The position numbers were made by a program, and so were the translations under genes. From positions 2,374,501 through 2,438,500 of the forward strand of contig JAQFVV010000072.1 in the NCBI GenBank assembly GCA_028023455.1: DNA of 64,000 nucleotides, in the 5' to 3' direction. The DNA is from Epiperipatus broadwayi. Lineage: Eukaryota > Onychophora > Udeonychophora > Euonychophora > Peripatidae. Positions within the stretch are counted from its first letter, which is position 1. Each line of letters begins with the position of its first letter. Below the pieces are notes generated by a model. It was not told the origin of the DNA, searched no databases, and saw nothing but the letters and a program-made list of their open reading frames with translations. Below are positions 35,646-47,499 of the stretch, one piece after another.

Positions 35646-35689
35646 TTATTTAGTCATCTACAAAGGAATGAGCCTAATGAGCTTGTGCA

Positions 35690-36300
35690 AGGACAAGAAA
35701 TGGTGGTCATGTGATGTTTTAGTGGTTTGGTGTTAATTTTTAATTAACTTATAAATTTCTAATTTTTCTGTTTCATTTTTTTCTTCTAAATTTCAAGTTA
35801 CTAAATTTATGAGTTTTAAGTTCATGAGTGGGTGTGGGAGGGGGAGGGGGTATTAACTATAAAATGAAATAAAGTATTGCCAATATGTTATTACTAATCT
35901 AGATTTCATGTTCATTAGAATCTAATATTTTAAGATTCCCCATACAAAAGCTATTTTAATTTCAACATCTTTCATTAACAGCAATGAGAAATTTTGAAAG
36001 TTATTACAAATTTTAAAAAAGAGTTATAATAATTTATTAAATACTATTTAAAAATTTTGAATTTCTTATAAAAAATAAATTGTGTATTATTTTTCAATTA
36101 TGGTATTTTTACATTATCGTAGCTACTTTTTCACAATAAAAGTAACTTAGTTAATTCAAAATGGCAGAAGTAGTTGAGGTTTTTCTTATGGAGATCAACA
36201 TTTAAAATTTTTCATCTTAACATACTAATTTCTTTTTTTTTTTTAAAGGAAACGATTTTCCAACAGGTATCACCACTAACTTCATTTTAAAGGAAAATTG
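35690..36300. other. No recognised feature
   Basis: AT-rich spacer. The stretch near 35660-35720 (AGCTTGTGCAAGGAC, TGGTGGTCATGTGATG) resembles the distal tail of family A. Confidence 0.45.
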
Positions 36301-36304
36301 AATT

Positions 36305-36515
36305 GAACACATTACTATAATAGACAAATGGTTTAAGCCTGAAACTTAATTCCAAAAGATTGTTAAAAAACATTAAAAAAAGATGTGTGTGAAATGAATA
36401 GATGAAATAAAAAAGTTTGCTAAAGCGATGAAGACAAAAGAAACATATGGCTTAGAAAAAATGAGTTAAAATTGGGAGATCATTCTGCATGAGATTGACA
36501 ATAGCTGAAAATGAT
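36305..36515 (+). mobile_element. RTE-type LINE, very old 3' end
   Basis: AGACAAATGGTTTAAGCC, AATTCCAAAAGATTGTTAAA, GTGTGTGAAATGAATAGATG and AGATCATTCTGCATGAGATT follow the order of the RTE 3' end (DNRWTIE, PRDCKRP, HVRWMDE, ILQWID). It is degenerate and without an open frame. Confidence 0.6.
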
Positions 36516-36739
36516 ATATTTAGGACAGTGATATACTAATTATATATGCATATATATTTACATTAATATACAATATATATATAACCACCTATGCCCTGAT
36601 ATAATCAACACCATTCATAACACAAAAAAAACATTGACTATTCATCTCATGATCAGTTTATATCAATATGTAAACTAAGGTCATGTGATACTCATTTTAT
36701 TCGTTTATACCAAATCCTGGCCATAGTATAGAAGCGCCC

Positions 36740-37030
36740 ATAACTATTAAAAAAGTAAGGATCATATGTAGTAACTGAACTGACTTCAGATCTGTATTAT
36801 TATTACAGGCGCTAGTTGGCTTAGATTGAAAACATTTATATATTTTTCACTTTAGGCTCATAACTTGATAGTAGAATAGATAAGTAAATGATGGCAGCTG
36901 GAAGAAATGTGCATTAGATCCTATTCCAAGATGCAAAGCTCATTGATGAAAGCCGTGTGTTTGAAACTAGTCTAGAGATATTGGATAAGACAGAGATTTA
37001 CTAAACATTATCATTTGCTATCTATTATTT
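36740..37030 (+). repeat. Family A repeat with 5' block
   Basis: The 5' block ACTGAACTGACTTCAGATCT is followed by GATTGAAAACATTTATA, then GATGGCAGCTGG (head), the core TTGATGAAAGCCGTGTGT then GAAACTAGTCTAGAGATATT, and a weak 3' part. It shows that the full family unit is longer than the core SINE-like part. Confidence 0.65.
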
Positions 37031-37555
37031 ACTAAAACTGATTGTTCGTGAAATAAATTTAATAAAAATGCTTTTATTTCACTAATGAGACGGCATTTTG
37101 AACTTATCATTTATGTGACTAATCACAAAAAGTATCTATTCAGATGATATTTTTCATCTCATAATAAAATATTTAGATATTTTATTTTAGATTTAAATTT
37201 AATATTAAGTTTTTTATATAAAATCTATTTAATTTAATCTATACGACTAAAATAGATTGGTAACACTAATCTATTAATTAATCAAGTCTAATTTAAGTTT
37301 CTTTTAATTATACCTTGGTATGTAAAAGGTAATGGTGGGGGTATATAAAAAAATATGCGCTCCATTGTTGAAAATGGTTAAGCATATAATTCTATTGTTT
37401 TTTTATATATTGAATGAGTTGTTATTTGTGTGGCATTTTCTTGATTATAATTCATAGAAATAGAACTAAAGTGCAAAATGTGAAGGAAATCTGAAAGAGA
37501 TTTAACCTGCAAAGACTATATAAACAAAATTATTTATAAAAAAAAAGTTCTACTT
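37031..37555. other. No recognised feature
   Basis: AT-rich spacer. Confidence 0.5.
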
Positions 37556-37561
37556 TTTTGT

Positions 37562-37740
37562 TTTATCTCCTGGAAGTTTCCAATGTATTCTGGATAAGTA
37601 AAAGCACGATTCCTCCCAGGAATGCTTTTCCCACAACCATATCTTCGTATGCCAAGTCATGAAACAGGAGCAATCACCCTTGATGAGAATAAACCGCGAG
37701 CTAGCCGAAGCAATCCCATCTTATACGTATAAGTAAACCT
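37562..37740. other. GC-richer island, possible exon, unrecognised
   Basis: About 180 bp stands out from the AT-rich surroundings, with CCTCCCAGG, CCGCGAGCTAGCCGAAGC and similar text. The plus strand has a 44-codon open stretch (about 37600-37730, containing MLFPQPYLRMPSHETG). The minus strand has a 56-codon stretch and, in two other frames, a presequence-like MGLLRLARGLFSSR followed by a hydrophobic GKAFLGGIVLLLIQNTLET. None matches a family I can name, and clear splice sites are lacking. It could be an exon, a decayed processed copy or a structured RNA gene. Confidence 0.3.
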
Positions 37741-37744
37741 ACGA

Positions 37745-38870
37745 ACAGCAAATTATAATTAATGGCACTATCTCTTCCAACAATGTTTAAAATGGCCAAC
37801 TTTACTTCCAAAGTGATATAGATCAACGCAAGTATTATAAGTCAGATTTCTCCACATGAACAGCGCGTCAAGTTTTGAACTGGGTAATTATGAACTATTT
37901 TGTAGAGAAATGCACTTAGACTCATTATTTGCTTGTGTCTCGAACTGTTAGAGAAATAACATTATAGGCAAGAGAGTGTATTACTGATGTAACATAATTA
38001 TATTTATTCCTAATATTTTATGTAGACTTTATGTATAACTCTGCTAGGATCTTTTTAATACGATCTGATGAATCTTGATTTGGTCTACTCCTTGAAAATG
38101 ACATTCAGAGTAGTTGGTTGATAATTAACTACGGGGCAAATCTTTTATAGATGTGACATTTTCAAGTTTAGTTTTATTCAAAGTACTCAGATCGTGAGAG
38201 ATTTTGGTAGAATCAATGTTATTTGCTAGTCTTTGTTATACACTTTTTCAGGCCATTTCCTAAAAATGAATTTGGGATAGAACAACTTGCATTTATGGTG
38301 GCATGTAATCTCTAAGTTTAAATTGCTCATGTGCATTAGCTTGAGCCCTGATATAGTCCTTTATTGAATGGGTGATCAGGGGCCTTTTGTAATTATCGTG
38401 TCAATTGTAATTAGGCATTTTTGAGCATAACTCTCGTACAGATACATTAATAGTTATTTAGGGTGGGATACTGTTAGTTAAACATTGAAATAGTCCAATA
38501 TAAAAATACAATTGATTGTAAAAGATTTGGAATGAGGATTAGGAACTTAGTAGGATAAGGATTTAAATTATGATCAAACAGATTCATTGAATCATATATT
38601 TAATGAAAATTAATAAAAGATTTTATTATGCTTTAATTCATACATTTGAATTTTAATTTGTTAGTGATCTGACAAATAAGTACTATTATTTCCATAATGT
38701 TACCTCTAACATCAACGTTTAGTCCATTTCAAAGGTAGTAATAAAGAGATATTTATCTCGTGTGGGTGTTCATGTACATATGATCGCTAAACAAATAAAT
38801 TATGACCAGTTTACTTGAAATGATTTAAAATAGTATCTCTTTCTTGTCTGGTATGATGTGATGTGATATG
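37745..38870. other. No recognised feature
   Basis: AT-rich spacer, a little less homopolymeric than elsewhere. No exon identified. Confidence 0.45.
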
Positions 38871-38879
38871 TTGTACTGT

Positions 38880-39755
38880 GGCTTCTTTTTCGAAATCAGG
38901 AAACTCTTAGCCACTATGCCCAGAGACACCTGTTAGCTACCTTACCTTCCCTTTCCATTCCCCAACCTAAGTTTTTCCCATATTCTTCTCTATCCTGCTC
39001 CATCCCATTTCCATAATATAATCTTTGTTAACTCTATGGCCTTTATATCTAACTCCCCCTTATCTTTTCCCAAACTCAGCATAAAAACCAAGAACCCACT
39101 TTCTGTATAATCACTTTTACATTTATTCTCCCACAAGTTCATTATTTGTACCCTTTCTGCTTGTAAGCATTTACATTCAATTAGTAGATGCCTAACATTT
39201 TCTATGCCTTTCTTACATAACTTGTAGACTAAATCACTCATATTTTTCCATTTACGTGTATATTCCCTTGTTGCTAACCATCCTGTTTGAGCCTTATACA
39301 GTAAATTACTTCCCTTACTATTATCATAAATGAACTTGCATCCAATATTCTGTTTACTTCTATATATATTTAAACTCTTTTTACTCTCCATACTAGTTCT
39401 CCATTTATTCAACTCCCTATTTTTTATTAATGCATCTATTCTTCTATTCCATTCCTTGCCACTATAACACTCAACAATTCTAATACAATCATCCCACCTT
39501 TTGTATAAGTATACTGACATAAATTCTTTATCCAAATCTTCTGTATACCATACTACTTTTTTTACCCATTTTGTTGCATGACCTTTACTCATAACCCAAT
39601 TAAATACTATTTTGGCTGTTCTTTTATTATCCCATAAATTGTAATCTACCGAACATTTTCATTTTGCTTTCTTTGCATCCTGGTAGTTGTCTTTTCGCTA
39701 TTGTACACATCAACTTGTACCATGACCCTATACTTGGTTTTTGCCTAAATGAAGT
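38880..39755 (-). mobile_element. LINE 3' fragment with C-terminal zinc knuckle, longer copy
   Basis: The minus reading from 39755 gives QKPSIGSWYKLMCTIAKRQL, a frameshift, DYNLWDNKRTAKIVFNWV, and then a 200-codon open frame (39592-38990). That frame includes YLYKRWDDCIRIVE, LLYKAQTGWLATREYTRKWK, the knuckle DLVYKLCKKGIEN...HLLIECKC, and ESGFLVFMLSLGKD. The 3' untranslated part reaches about 38880. It is the C-terminal end of a non-LTR retrotransposon ORF2 without the RT core. It is younger than the 6150-6590 copy, judging by its open frame. One upstream frameshift and 5' truncation make it inactive. Confidence 0.82.
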
Positions 39756-40434
39756 TAAAATGATTAAAACCATGTAATAACTTTGGCCATTATCAATGAG
39801 ATCCCTTTAATACAATTTGTTCTTAACATCTTATTTAGAACCATATCAAACTTAAAATATTTGTCATTAGTTATAAAATATTAAGTGTACCTACCAATGA
39901 TCTGTGAATCATAAATACCGTGCCCAATAATAAGATATGCAAGGTAATACAAATAGAATATTTATGAAAAATACAAAAAATTAATTGATATCCACAACTA
40001 ATAGCATAAGCCAAAAGTACATAAAACTTTAATTACTTCAAGCAGCATTAACATATGTTCAATATATAATCCTAATACTAATTTAGGCAAATAAATTAAT
40101 AATATTAATTATATATAAAACAAAAACACTTTTCTTTTTAAAAACAGTCCATTTTAATTCCCAATGATGAAAATATTTAACACCACTTTAAAAATTTGTT
40201 TTTATTACATACACATCATATATCCAAATTCTGACCATATTGAGTTTATTAACAATCAACTAAATACATATATAAACATAATAAATATAAACATAAAATT
40301 CCATATTAATTCAAGGCAAAAAAAATAATAAAAAATACGCAATCCTGTACTTTGAAAATTTAAATAAACTTAATTTTTTCTAAAGTCTTTCAATACTCCA
40401 ATACTAGATGATGGAAATAGTCCAATAAATAAAT
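39756..40434. other. No recognised feature
   Basis: AT-rich spacer. Confidence 0.5.
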
Positions 40435-41881
40435 CAAGGGTGGCCAAGAATTCGACCGTGGCCGACTAGACGACCGCGAAGCTGACATGAACATTGACAA
40501 ATTATAGTGATAAATTCAAAACTGATTTGAATTTAAAAAATAATAAAAAATAAAAAAAGTAAAAATCATTCTCATTTAAAAATAATTAAATTTAAAATAA
40601 CACCTGTTGTTATTGTCGATACCAAGAAGCTAAAAACAATTCATTATTTTTGTGTAACACTAGAGCTAAAACTCTTAGAAATATTTAATTGCCATTTTCC
40701 CGAAGACAAATGAAAATAACTTGTCCTGGAACTGATTTTAAAACAAAGAAGCTGTGAACTTTTTAAAACACTTCGTATAGTAATTTAATAATTGTAATTT
40801 AATCTTTACCTCATTCAAAATATCTATTGTCTGAGTGAATTAAAGTTCTAAATTTTTGATTGGTAAATTACACAATCAGCAATAAAAATATATTTAATCT
40901 TTTAAAATTATACTCATTTTAGTTTAGTTTTTACAAAGCAAATTAATAATTTGTTAGATTATTAAAGTAAATGAAAGTTTTTTCAAAAATAAATTTATAT
41001 TTATAATGATAAAAATAATCTAATGTGGACAACATAAAATGTACTTTTCGTAACTTATTACAAAATGCAGCCTACACCATTTATTTATTTCTCAATTTAC
41101 TTTCGTCTAAAAGAAAATAATTTTTTTCTAAAATATGAACTATTCTTCTAAAATAATTATATTTTTACACATACTTCATGAAAATAATAATATGTAAAAA
41201 AATACTCTAAAACATACATTTTTATTTTGAAAATCAAAACAAAGTACTTAGAATTGTCAAAATTGTTGGCAAGTATCCCCTTTTGTAGAGAATGTAAAAC
41301 AACCAATTAGCACCTTGGAAGGCAGGTCTTATCTCATTGTTATAACTTTACATTTAAATATTGATTTTTTAGTTGTAAAATAATTATAAAAAGGGCAGCA
41401 TCACACAGTACATTTTTCTTGATAAAATGACCGTCGACAAAATAATGCAAAAATTAACGGTTTGAGAGTGAGTTAAAGCCGCATATGACTATCCTCATGG
41501 AGAACAGTCCATTAATAAATATTTTATAAAGCAACATGGACAAATTGTAATATTAGAGGGAGCTGAGGTAATCTAATAGTAGTCATATAAAATGTCTTCA
41601 ACAGTTCATATCTTATTGAAAAAAAATTTGTCAGTTTATATCTTCTAAAAATGTCACCAATATTTCTGGGTACCTAAAAAGCCCTTATAAAAAAAAATAC
41701 CAATTCATAAGTACATTCTAAGAAAAAATAGACTTTGAACTATTATTTTTTTCCATTCCAACAAAAATAACATTTTTTTTCCTGGTTTCCGGTTCGAAGC
41801 TCTGAAAAAAACATAGTCGCCCTCAGATACACTTTCACTAAAAAAAGTCGCACCCAACATCTAAAAGTTTGTCTATCCCTG
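40435..41881. mobile_element. hAT-like element, about 1.45 kb, degenerate
   Basis: The left end CAAGGGTGGCCAAGAATTC and the right end (complement CAGGGATAGACAAACTTTTA) resemble each other and the ends at 31816-32349. Flanking 8-mers AAATAAAT (40427-40434) and ATATAAAT (41882-41889) agree at 7 of 8. The interior is AT-rich and has no open transposase. A slightly GC-richer stretch at about 41270-41330 and 41420-41560 could be transposase remains. Target duplications in AT-rich DNA can match by chance, so the boundaries are moderately sure. Confidence 0.55.
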
Positions 41882-41889
41882 ATATAAAT

Positions 41890-44089
41890 ACAAGTAAAAT
41901 ACCATCATCACAAACCTTCAGGAAAACACATATTATATTTACCTTAAAAAATTATTTCCTCTAATAAGTCACACTTCCTACATACAAAATCATTTTTTAA
42001 AAAACTAATTATAGGAAATTAAATTGGAGAATTTTTAAAGTTTGATTTTGTATGAAGGAAATTTGAGTTGTTTAGAAGGAATAGTTTTTTAAGATAAATA
42101 TAATATGTATTTTTCTTTTTGGTTATATAAGGATTGTATATTTTTAATTTAATTTTTTTTTGATTAAAATTAATACGGAATTTTATATTTATATTTATTA
42201 TATATGTATATTTTAAATGATTCTTGATAAAGACTACATGATATGGTCGAAACATTGGATATTTGATGTATGCATATAATTTGTTATAATAGTTCATGTA
42301 ATAAAAACAAGATTTTAAAGAAGTGCTATTAAATATTAATTATAATATAACATTTTATTGGATGCAATAAAAAAATGTTTGACTATAACGTCAAGTTAAT
42401 ATCTTATAAAAATATTCATAAAAAATTGTACAAATGTGACATATAGTCCACATTAATTCATCAAAATATGTGTAATCTTTAACAATTTTGACAAGATAGT
42501 CAAAAAAGTCAAGACTTTATATTGCTGATAGATTTAAGAGGTTCTGTAACATTGAGAAGCTTCAAATACCAATCTCACTGAAACAGCATAAATAAATTCA
42601 TATCTATTCTGAAATATAGAGTAGCATCCTGAATACACATTGTACATTATAGGACATATGTCCAATTAAATGTTATGTACATAATTTCAATAAGGACATA
42701 TTTTGGTAAAAAATTTAAAGCACTTAAATAAGAATTTGTAATGCTTAAATAAACAAAATTACTAAATTATTATTAATACTCAAAATATTTTTTTACCTAC
42801 ATTTTAAGGATTTGAAAGAATTCTACCTTATCTATATATTTTCTACATATATGCTAAAGTCTTAATATAATTTGCATGTCCAAGCAAATTTACAATGACT
42901 AAATAAGATGTTAACATATAGTCCTCAATAATATTATTAAAAATCATTATACATATATATAATAAACAAGTGTATTAAGTTCTCTGAAAAATAGATTGAG
43001 TAACTATGTAATAGAATCCTGGAATCACTATCAAGTAACATTCAAATTTTTAAATAATACTTTCTACGTATGTTGAAAACCTTTAACATTGATTTTTTAA
43101 CATATATGAAAATACTGTTTTGCATAAAGCAATTAAAATCTTTCAGAAAGATCATGTAACCTATTATTTGGTATAAGATCTCCTGCTTCCTGATAAAGAA
43201 CAGGGAAGACAATTGTCTGCCAATATGTGAGAACTTTTATGGTTTTCCTTTCTTGCTTAATCTATTATCTAAAAATAACTAGATATATATTTATCAACCA
43301 ATAATTAAGTGAAAACTATTTGAAAAAAGTCTAGGTTGTTCAAAAAATCTATCCTAAAAGAATTTCAAGTGCCGCCATATTATGGATAGAGCTGTTTTGC
43401 TCTATGATTGCCCTTACCACTATAATATAACATCTTTACTGCATATATAAAATCTAATCACAGTCTGGGAATATTCGTTATTCAATTGTTATGCCAACAA
43501 AAAGCAGACCAATTGTGCAAGATACATGTGTTTCAGAAAAAACTACCCTTATCAGATGCATACAGCACTCCTATCCTTCCATGCAAATATAGCAAGTTTT
43601 CACTATTTCTCATAAAGTAAACGTGAATGACATATGTATATAATGATTGGCAGCATTCTAGTCAGCTGACAAGAAATGTACTTTTCAAACAATTAATCAG
43701 TTTTTTACTCAGTATAATGATCAAATAATCAATGTTTCCAGAAACATACATCATATAACTTTTATACTTAAATTTCTAAGTTCTGCTATATGTGTAATTC
43801 CATACATATAATTATAAACAGAACATTCGAAGTTAAGTTTTTTGTATTGTTTTTTTTTTTTGTTTGTTTGTTTGTTTTTTTTTTGCAAATAATCTAGCTT
43901 ATTTTCCCCATGAAAATATTCCTGAACTATATATTTCTATAACTATTTTTTTTTTTTTTTTGGCATAATGCAATAAATCAATACATAAATACACAGACAC
44001 TCTTAACTGAAAATATAATTACAAATATGAGTAAAAGACAGTAAATATTTTACTTCTAGCATATATATAATAAAAAAAAGATTACTTAC
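41890..44089. other. AT-rich DNA, probable intron of the FERM-type gene
   Basis: No further exon was found. A hairpin motif lies at 42223-42253 (CTTGATA AA GACTA...TGGTC GAAAC). A GTTT microsatellite and poly(T) runs lie at 43845-43961. If the exon at 44090-44339 is real, this is the start of its downstream intron. Confidence 0.4.
43850..43885. repeat. Poly(T)/(GTTT)n microsatellite
   Basis: A run of T is followed by four GTTT units and another T run. Confidence 0.85.
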
Positions 44090-44278
44090 TGGTACAGAAA
44101 ATGTAATTATTTGGTCATCTAACAGTTGCACTTTCACATTTAACATTTTTCCACCTTTCTTAGAATCCACTGGAGTAAGAGTGCTGGCAGCTCCCCCTTG
44201 CGAACTAGGCCCAGGATTCGTTGCCTCAGATCTCGACATGTCTTGATGTATATCTGAGAAACGGTCACTTTTGTTCAT
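44090..44278 (-). CDS. N-terminal coding exon of a FERM-domain protein (FARP/FRMD-like)
   Basis: The 63 codons start at the ATG at 44278 and stop at a splice donor. The N-terminal 44 residues are a low-complexity Ser/Gly/Thr linker (MNKSDRFSDIHQDMSR to VDSKKGGK). Then comes MLNVKVQLLDDQIITFSVP, which has the pattern of the first beta strand pair of a FERM domain (V.V.LLDD...F.V). FARP-type and FRMD7-type proteins start their FERM domain in this way, and FARP proteins have a similarly long linker before it. The start is supported by an in-frame TGA two codons upstream and by exon structure. If correct, the full protein would act at the membrane-cytoskeleton interface. The remaining exons were not found and may lie at lower coordinates or beyond the window. 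FARP versus another FERM protein is undecided. Confidence 0.6.
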
Positions 44279-44339
44279 TCTTTTTCACGGCTTAATCCAA
44301 CTGGTGCCTTGTAAATGCATGATCCCACAGTGAATGCAG
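44090..44339 (-). other. Predicted exon with splice acceptor and donor
   Basis: On the minus strand the exon is preceded by TTGTTATTTTTCAG (acceptor; AG at plus 44340-44341) and ends in GTACCA followed by GTAAGTAAT (donor; GT begins at plus 44089). It contains 61 bases of 5' UTR, then the coding part. The donor is phase 0 after codon 63. The acceptor in the UTR implies at least one upstream non-coding exon. Confidence 0.6.
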
Positions 44340-44340
44340 C

Positions 44341-45060
44341 TGAAAAATAACAATACCAACAAACTGGTTCTAGTATTGGTAGAACAATATGAATTGTTGA
44401 ACGCCAGATTCCTGGCTTAGTCAAAGCAAAAAGGTAAGGTGAAATGGACAGACTATTGAGTTTACAACGGCATATAAAAAAAAAGATGAGGAATAAAAAT
44501 GCTTTTCTCAAAAGACAGTTAAACTAGGTTAGTCAGTCATTCAAAAATTATTTACCTAAATCATAATTTATATTTAAATATTAGTTTTTTAAATAAAGGA
44601 AGAGCGGGAAAATTATATAATACCAATCGACACACAATTAATTAACAATATAGTTTATATGAAATAAAATAACTTACACCTGCTTTTTAACTGAGAAACA
44701 TTTAACCAACTTTTTTTATAGTAAACCCGATACTGAAATCGCAACTGATTTGGGGCTATGTTAACATCTACCAACAATGGTAGCAATGTAAGTGGACTTC
44801 CGGTTCAAAATTTGTTAGAAATTCATCAAATATAATTAATTATAATTTTAGAAAAAATACAAACAATAAACATTTATCAAAACAACTACAAAGCATTTAA
44901 GCACATTCAAAATAAATTAAGCTTTTTTTTCCCTTCCCACCTCAAAAATAAAAGAATTTTTATTGCTATACAAACAATTGCCAAAAAGCAATCCTAGCTT
45001 TCGTAATTTCAACACACAATTCCCTAACTTTAGAAAATTATGTTGAAAAAGATACAATTT
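44341..45060 (-). other. Probable 5' UTR intron
   Basis: This lies between the exon acceptor and the candidate promoter region. A possible upstream exon end is the GTAAGTCAAC donor at plus 45406-45397 region (plus ACTTAC at 45401-45406). No coding exon is seen. Confidence 0.35.
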
Positions 45061-45545
45061 TTAAACTGTTAACGTAGCTCTGTAATAATGTGGATGGAGC
45101 CTCATTAACGGAATATTGTTGCAAAGTTGGCTAAGCGGCAAGCTTATTATGCGCAAATTGATGATTACCTACGCGGCCAAATAAAAACAGTCTCATGCAA
45201 TCCCCAAAACAGGCATTAAATGGGTTCGGGTTTAACCAAAACATGTTTGGTAAAATATATACAATTACTAACGTTTATGGAGATGAGCCTCCGCTACTCA
45301 GGCAGCTAGTAAAACTCACTCTCCTCAGCTGCTTCTAAAAATAAGAATCTTAGATACTGACATTTTTATAAATATTACATTAAACAAATCAAACAAGTTG
45401 ACTTACATAATCCTAAGAGACAGGCCAAATCTATGCTACAGTCGTTAAAAGTAGCAACAATAGGGGAAATTACGACCAGAATTATACCCGATATCACCTC
45501 GAGTACACTCTTACAATCCGAATGATTGCGTCAAGATGGCGGATA
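45060..45545. promoter_or_regulatory. Candidate promoter, CpG-containing with YY1-like site
   Basis: This is the stretch richest in CpG near the exon (about 15 CpG by eye in 480 bp, against very few elsewhere). It ends with GCGTCAAGATGGCGGAT (45528-45544), an excellent match to the YY1 consensus AANATGGCGGC, which in animals clusters just downstream of transcription starts. A donor-like GTAAGT on the minus strand (plus 45401-45406) could close a non-coding first exon. The YY1 core reads on the plus strand, so a plus-strand or divergent transcript is also possible. No TATA box is evident. Confidence 0.35.
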
Positions 45546-45689
45546 AAACTTACAAAATCCTCCCTATCTTGAAAAATATTTTACAAAGAATCTTGCTCTG
45601 TGTGATAATTAACTTTATACGTTTAAAATTAATACAATATAAAATATTTTTTATATTTCACTTTTCAAAAAAATAATAATAGTTTCCGA

Positions 45690-47165
45690 ATGGATAAAAT
45701 TGATGAAAGGAAAATGATTAAAATACGTTATGTTGATAAGTAAATTAAATAGAATAGCCACCCTATTTTCTCCAATGACAACTTTACTTCAATGACACAC
45801 TTTAAGGGGCTGAAATTAAAAATTGTTGTCAAAAGTATTTCGAAACTTTGGATTAAAATGTTTTAGTTCAACATGACTGTTTAAACAAACAAAAAAAAAT
45901 TGTAAGATAATCTTGTTGTTGCTGTTTTTTTTTTTTTTTTTTTGATAAGTCTTTACCCTAAAAAAATAAATAAATGATTAGATAGCTGATCGTAATAATT
46001 GGAGGAGAACATACATGCCTGCGTGCAACACTGCTCCATCCTTAGACAAACGGCTACAGAAATAAACAATTAGAAGTGTAAAGAAGCGTAACGAAGTAAA
46101 TATATAGCCACTACAAACTCATTTACAACTTTAAAAAATGGTGAAAATAAATAAGTAAAATATATAAATTTCAGGTTTGTTGTTTGTTATGATTTTAAAT
46201 ATGTTTTCATTTCAAAATTAATATTAGTTAATTCTTTTTTTTTATTTTGCAAAATTTATAAAAAAAAATAAAAAAATGTGTCGGAAATAATGATATTTAA
46301 TAATTTAGCATGCTCATTAAGTTTTCCACAGCTTCTTGTAAAAATATATATTACTGTCTTATTGTTTTTATTATGCAATTAATTACTGTACTTCTTTTTT
46401 TACATTAGTTTTAGTTAAACAAACAAATACAGTAAAATCGTTACCTTATGGAAACGATTACAGCGACATCTTGTGAAGGAATTTTTAAAACTAGTTCCCC
46501 ACTTGTTGCCTTGAATGGAATGTGATCGCAATGACAATCGTAATAAATGTTTTGTTTTGTTTTTTTATTCGCTGGAAATAAAATTAGTATTAGAACCGTG
46601 TTCGTACATAATTATAAAAACTAATTATTACATTTGCTATTTTCTCTCAAACTGCGTATAAATTGTGTCTTTTAAAAGTGTTAATGTTGTTTTCTATCTA
46701 TTAATGAGAAAACAATTTGCGTTTACTTTTGGTTGGTGGTGGTTTAAAAATTATTTTATTTGTTTATTCAGATTGTTATTTTATAAAACTATTTTTCTTA
46801 TTCAATGATAACGCCGTTTTCTAGCACACATATAAAAAAAATTGCATTTAAGGAGCAGTAATTTGTTTGCCAATTATTTAGTAAATTAATAAATACTTCC
46901 AACTCTAGAACTGTAAAGAAAGCAGTTAATTTTTTCATAGCTGATAACTCTTTCGAGTAAAATAGCAACGGCCTTTCATTACAACTTTCATAAACTTCTA
47001 ATAACGTTAATTTTCTAATGGATATAATGAATGTGTCTAGAATTCTATATAGCTATCAATATCTTATTTTGCAGATAGTTTTTAAAGTGAATGCTTCTTA
47101 CCTTCATTTGAAGATCTCTCAGCCCCATATAATTATTTAAGTTAGATAGCTGGGTTTGAAGACAT
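45690..47165. other. No recognised feature
   Basis: AT-rich spacer with a long poly(T) near 45925-45943. No exon found. Confidence 0.5.
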
Positions 47166-47169
47166 TTAG

Positions 47170-47490
47170 ATCTACTGACTGAAACTGTCCTAGCGTACAC
47201 TGAGGAGCGCCAAGGGAATATGGGATATTATAACTTTCCATGATATATCCCTCCATCCTCCCTTTTTCTGAATAGTCTGTAACTTCATTTATCACTATTT
47301 CTAGGAAATGTGGAATATTATAATTAACTTTCACATGCCCTATTCTCCCTCTTGTCTTTTTTTTTTTTAGCATTCTCCTTTTTTTTTCACTTCTGGGAAT
47401 ATGGCATGTTACAATTATCCTTTCCCATGATATATCTTCTCCCTCCTATTTTATTTATTTTGACAACTGTTCTCATTTAACATCATATAA
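47170..47490. repeat. Three degenerate tandem units, about 90-bp period
   Basis: GGGAATATGGGATATTATAA (47214), GGAAATGTGGAATATTATAA (47304) and GGGAATATGGCATGTTACAA (47395) are spaced 90 and 91 bp. Each is followed by a CATG-ATATATC or CATGCCC block and a CTCCCTC-type pyrimidine block. It is an old short tandem array. Confidence 0.65.
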
Positions 47491-47499
47491 GCATCTCCT

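Noticed and set aside
37562-37740. Naming the island as a spliceosomal RNA or a cytochrome oxidase subunit
   Set aside because: Partial resemblances to snRNA-like text and to a presequence plus one transmembrane segment were examined, but neither aligned well; reading it as a protein needs a frameshift.
42019-42297. 92-codon Lys/Asn/Tyr/Ile-rich open frame
   Set aside because: The composition is what AT-rich random sequence gives, and it overlaps a hairpin motif.
45536-45676. 46-codon plus frame starting at the ATG of the YY1-like site
   Set aside because: No recognisable domain, no splice donor and an AT-rich hydrophobic tail; the ATG is explained by the YY1 motif.
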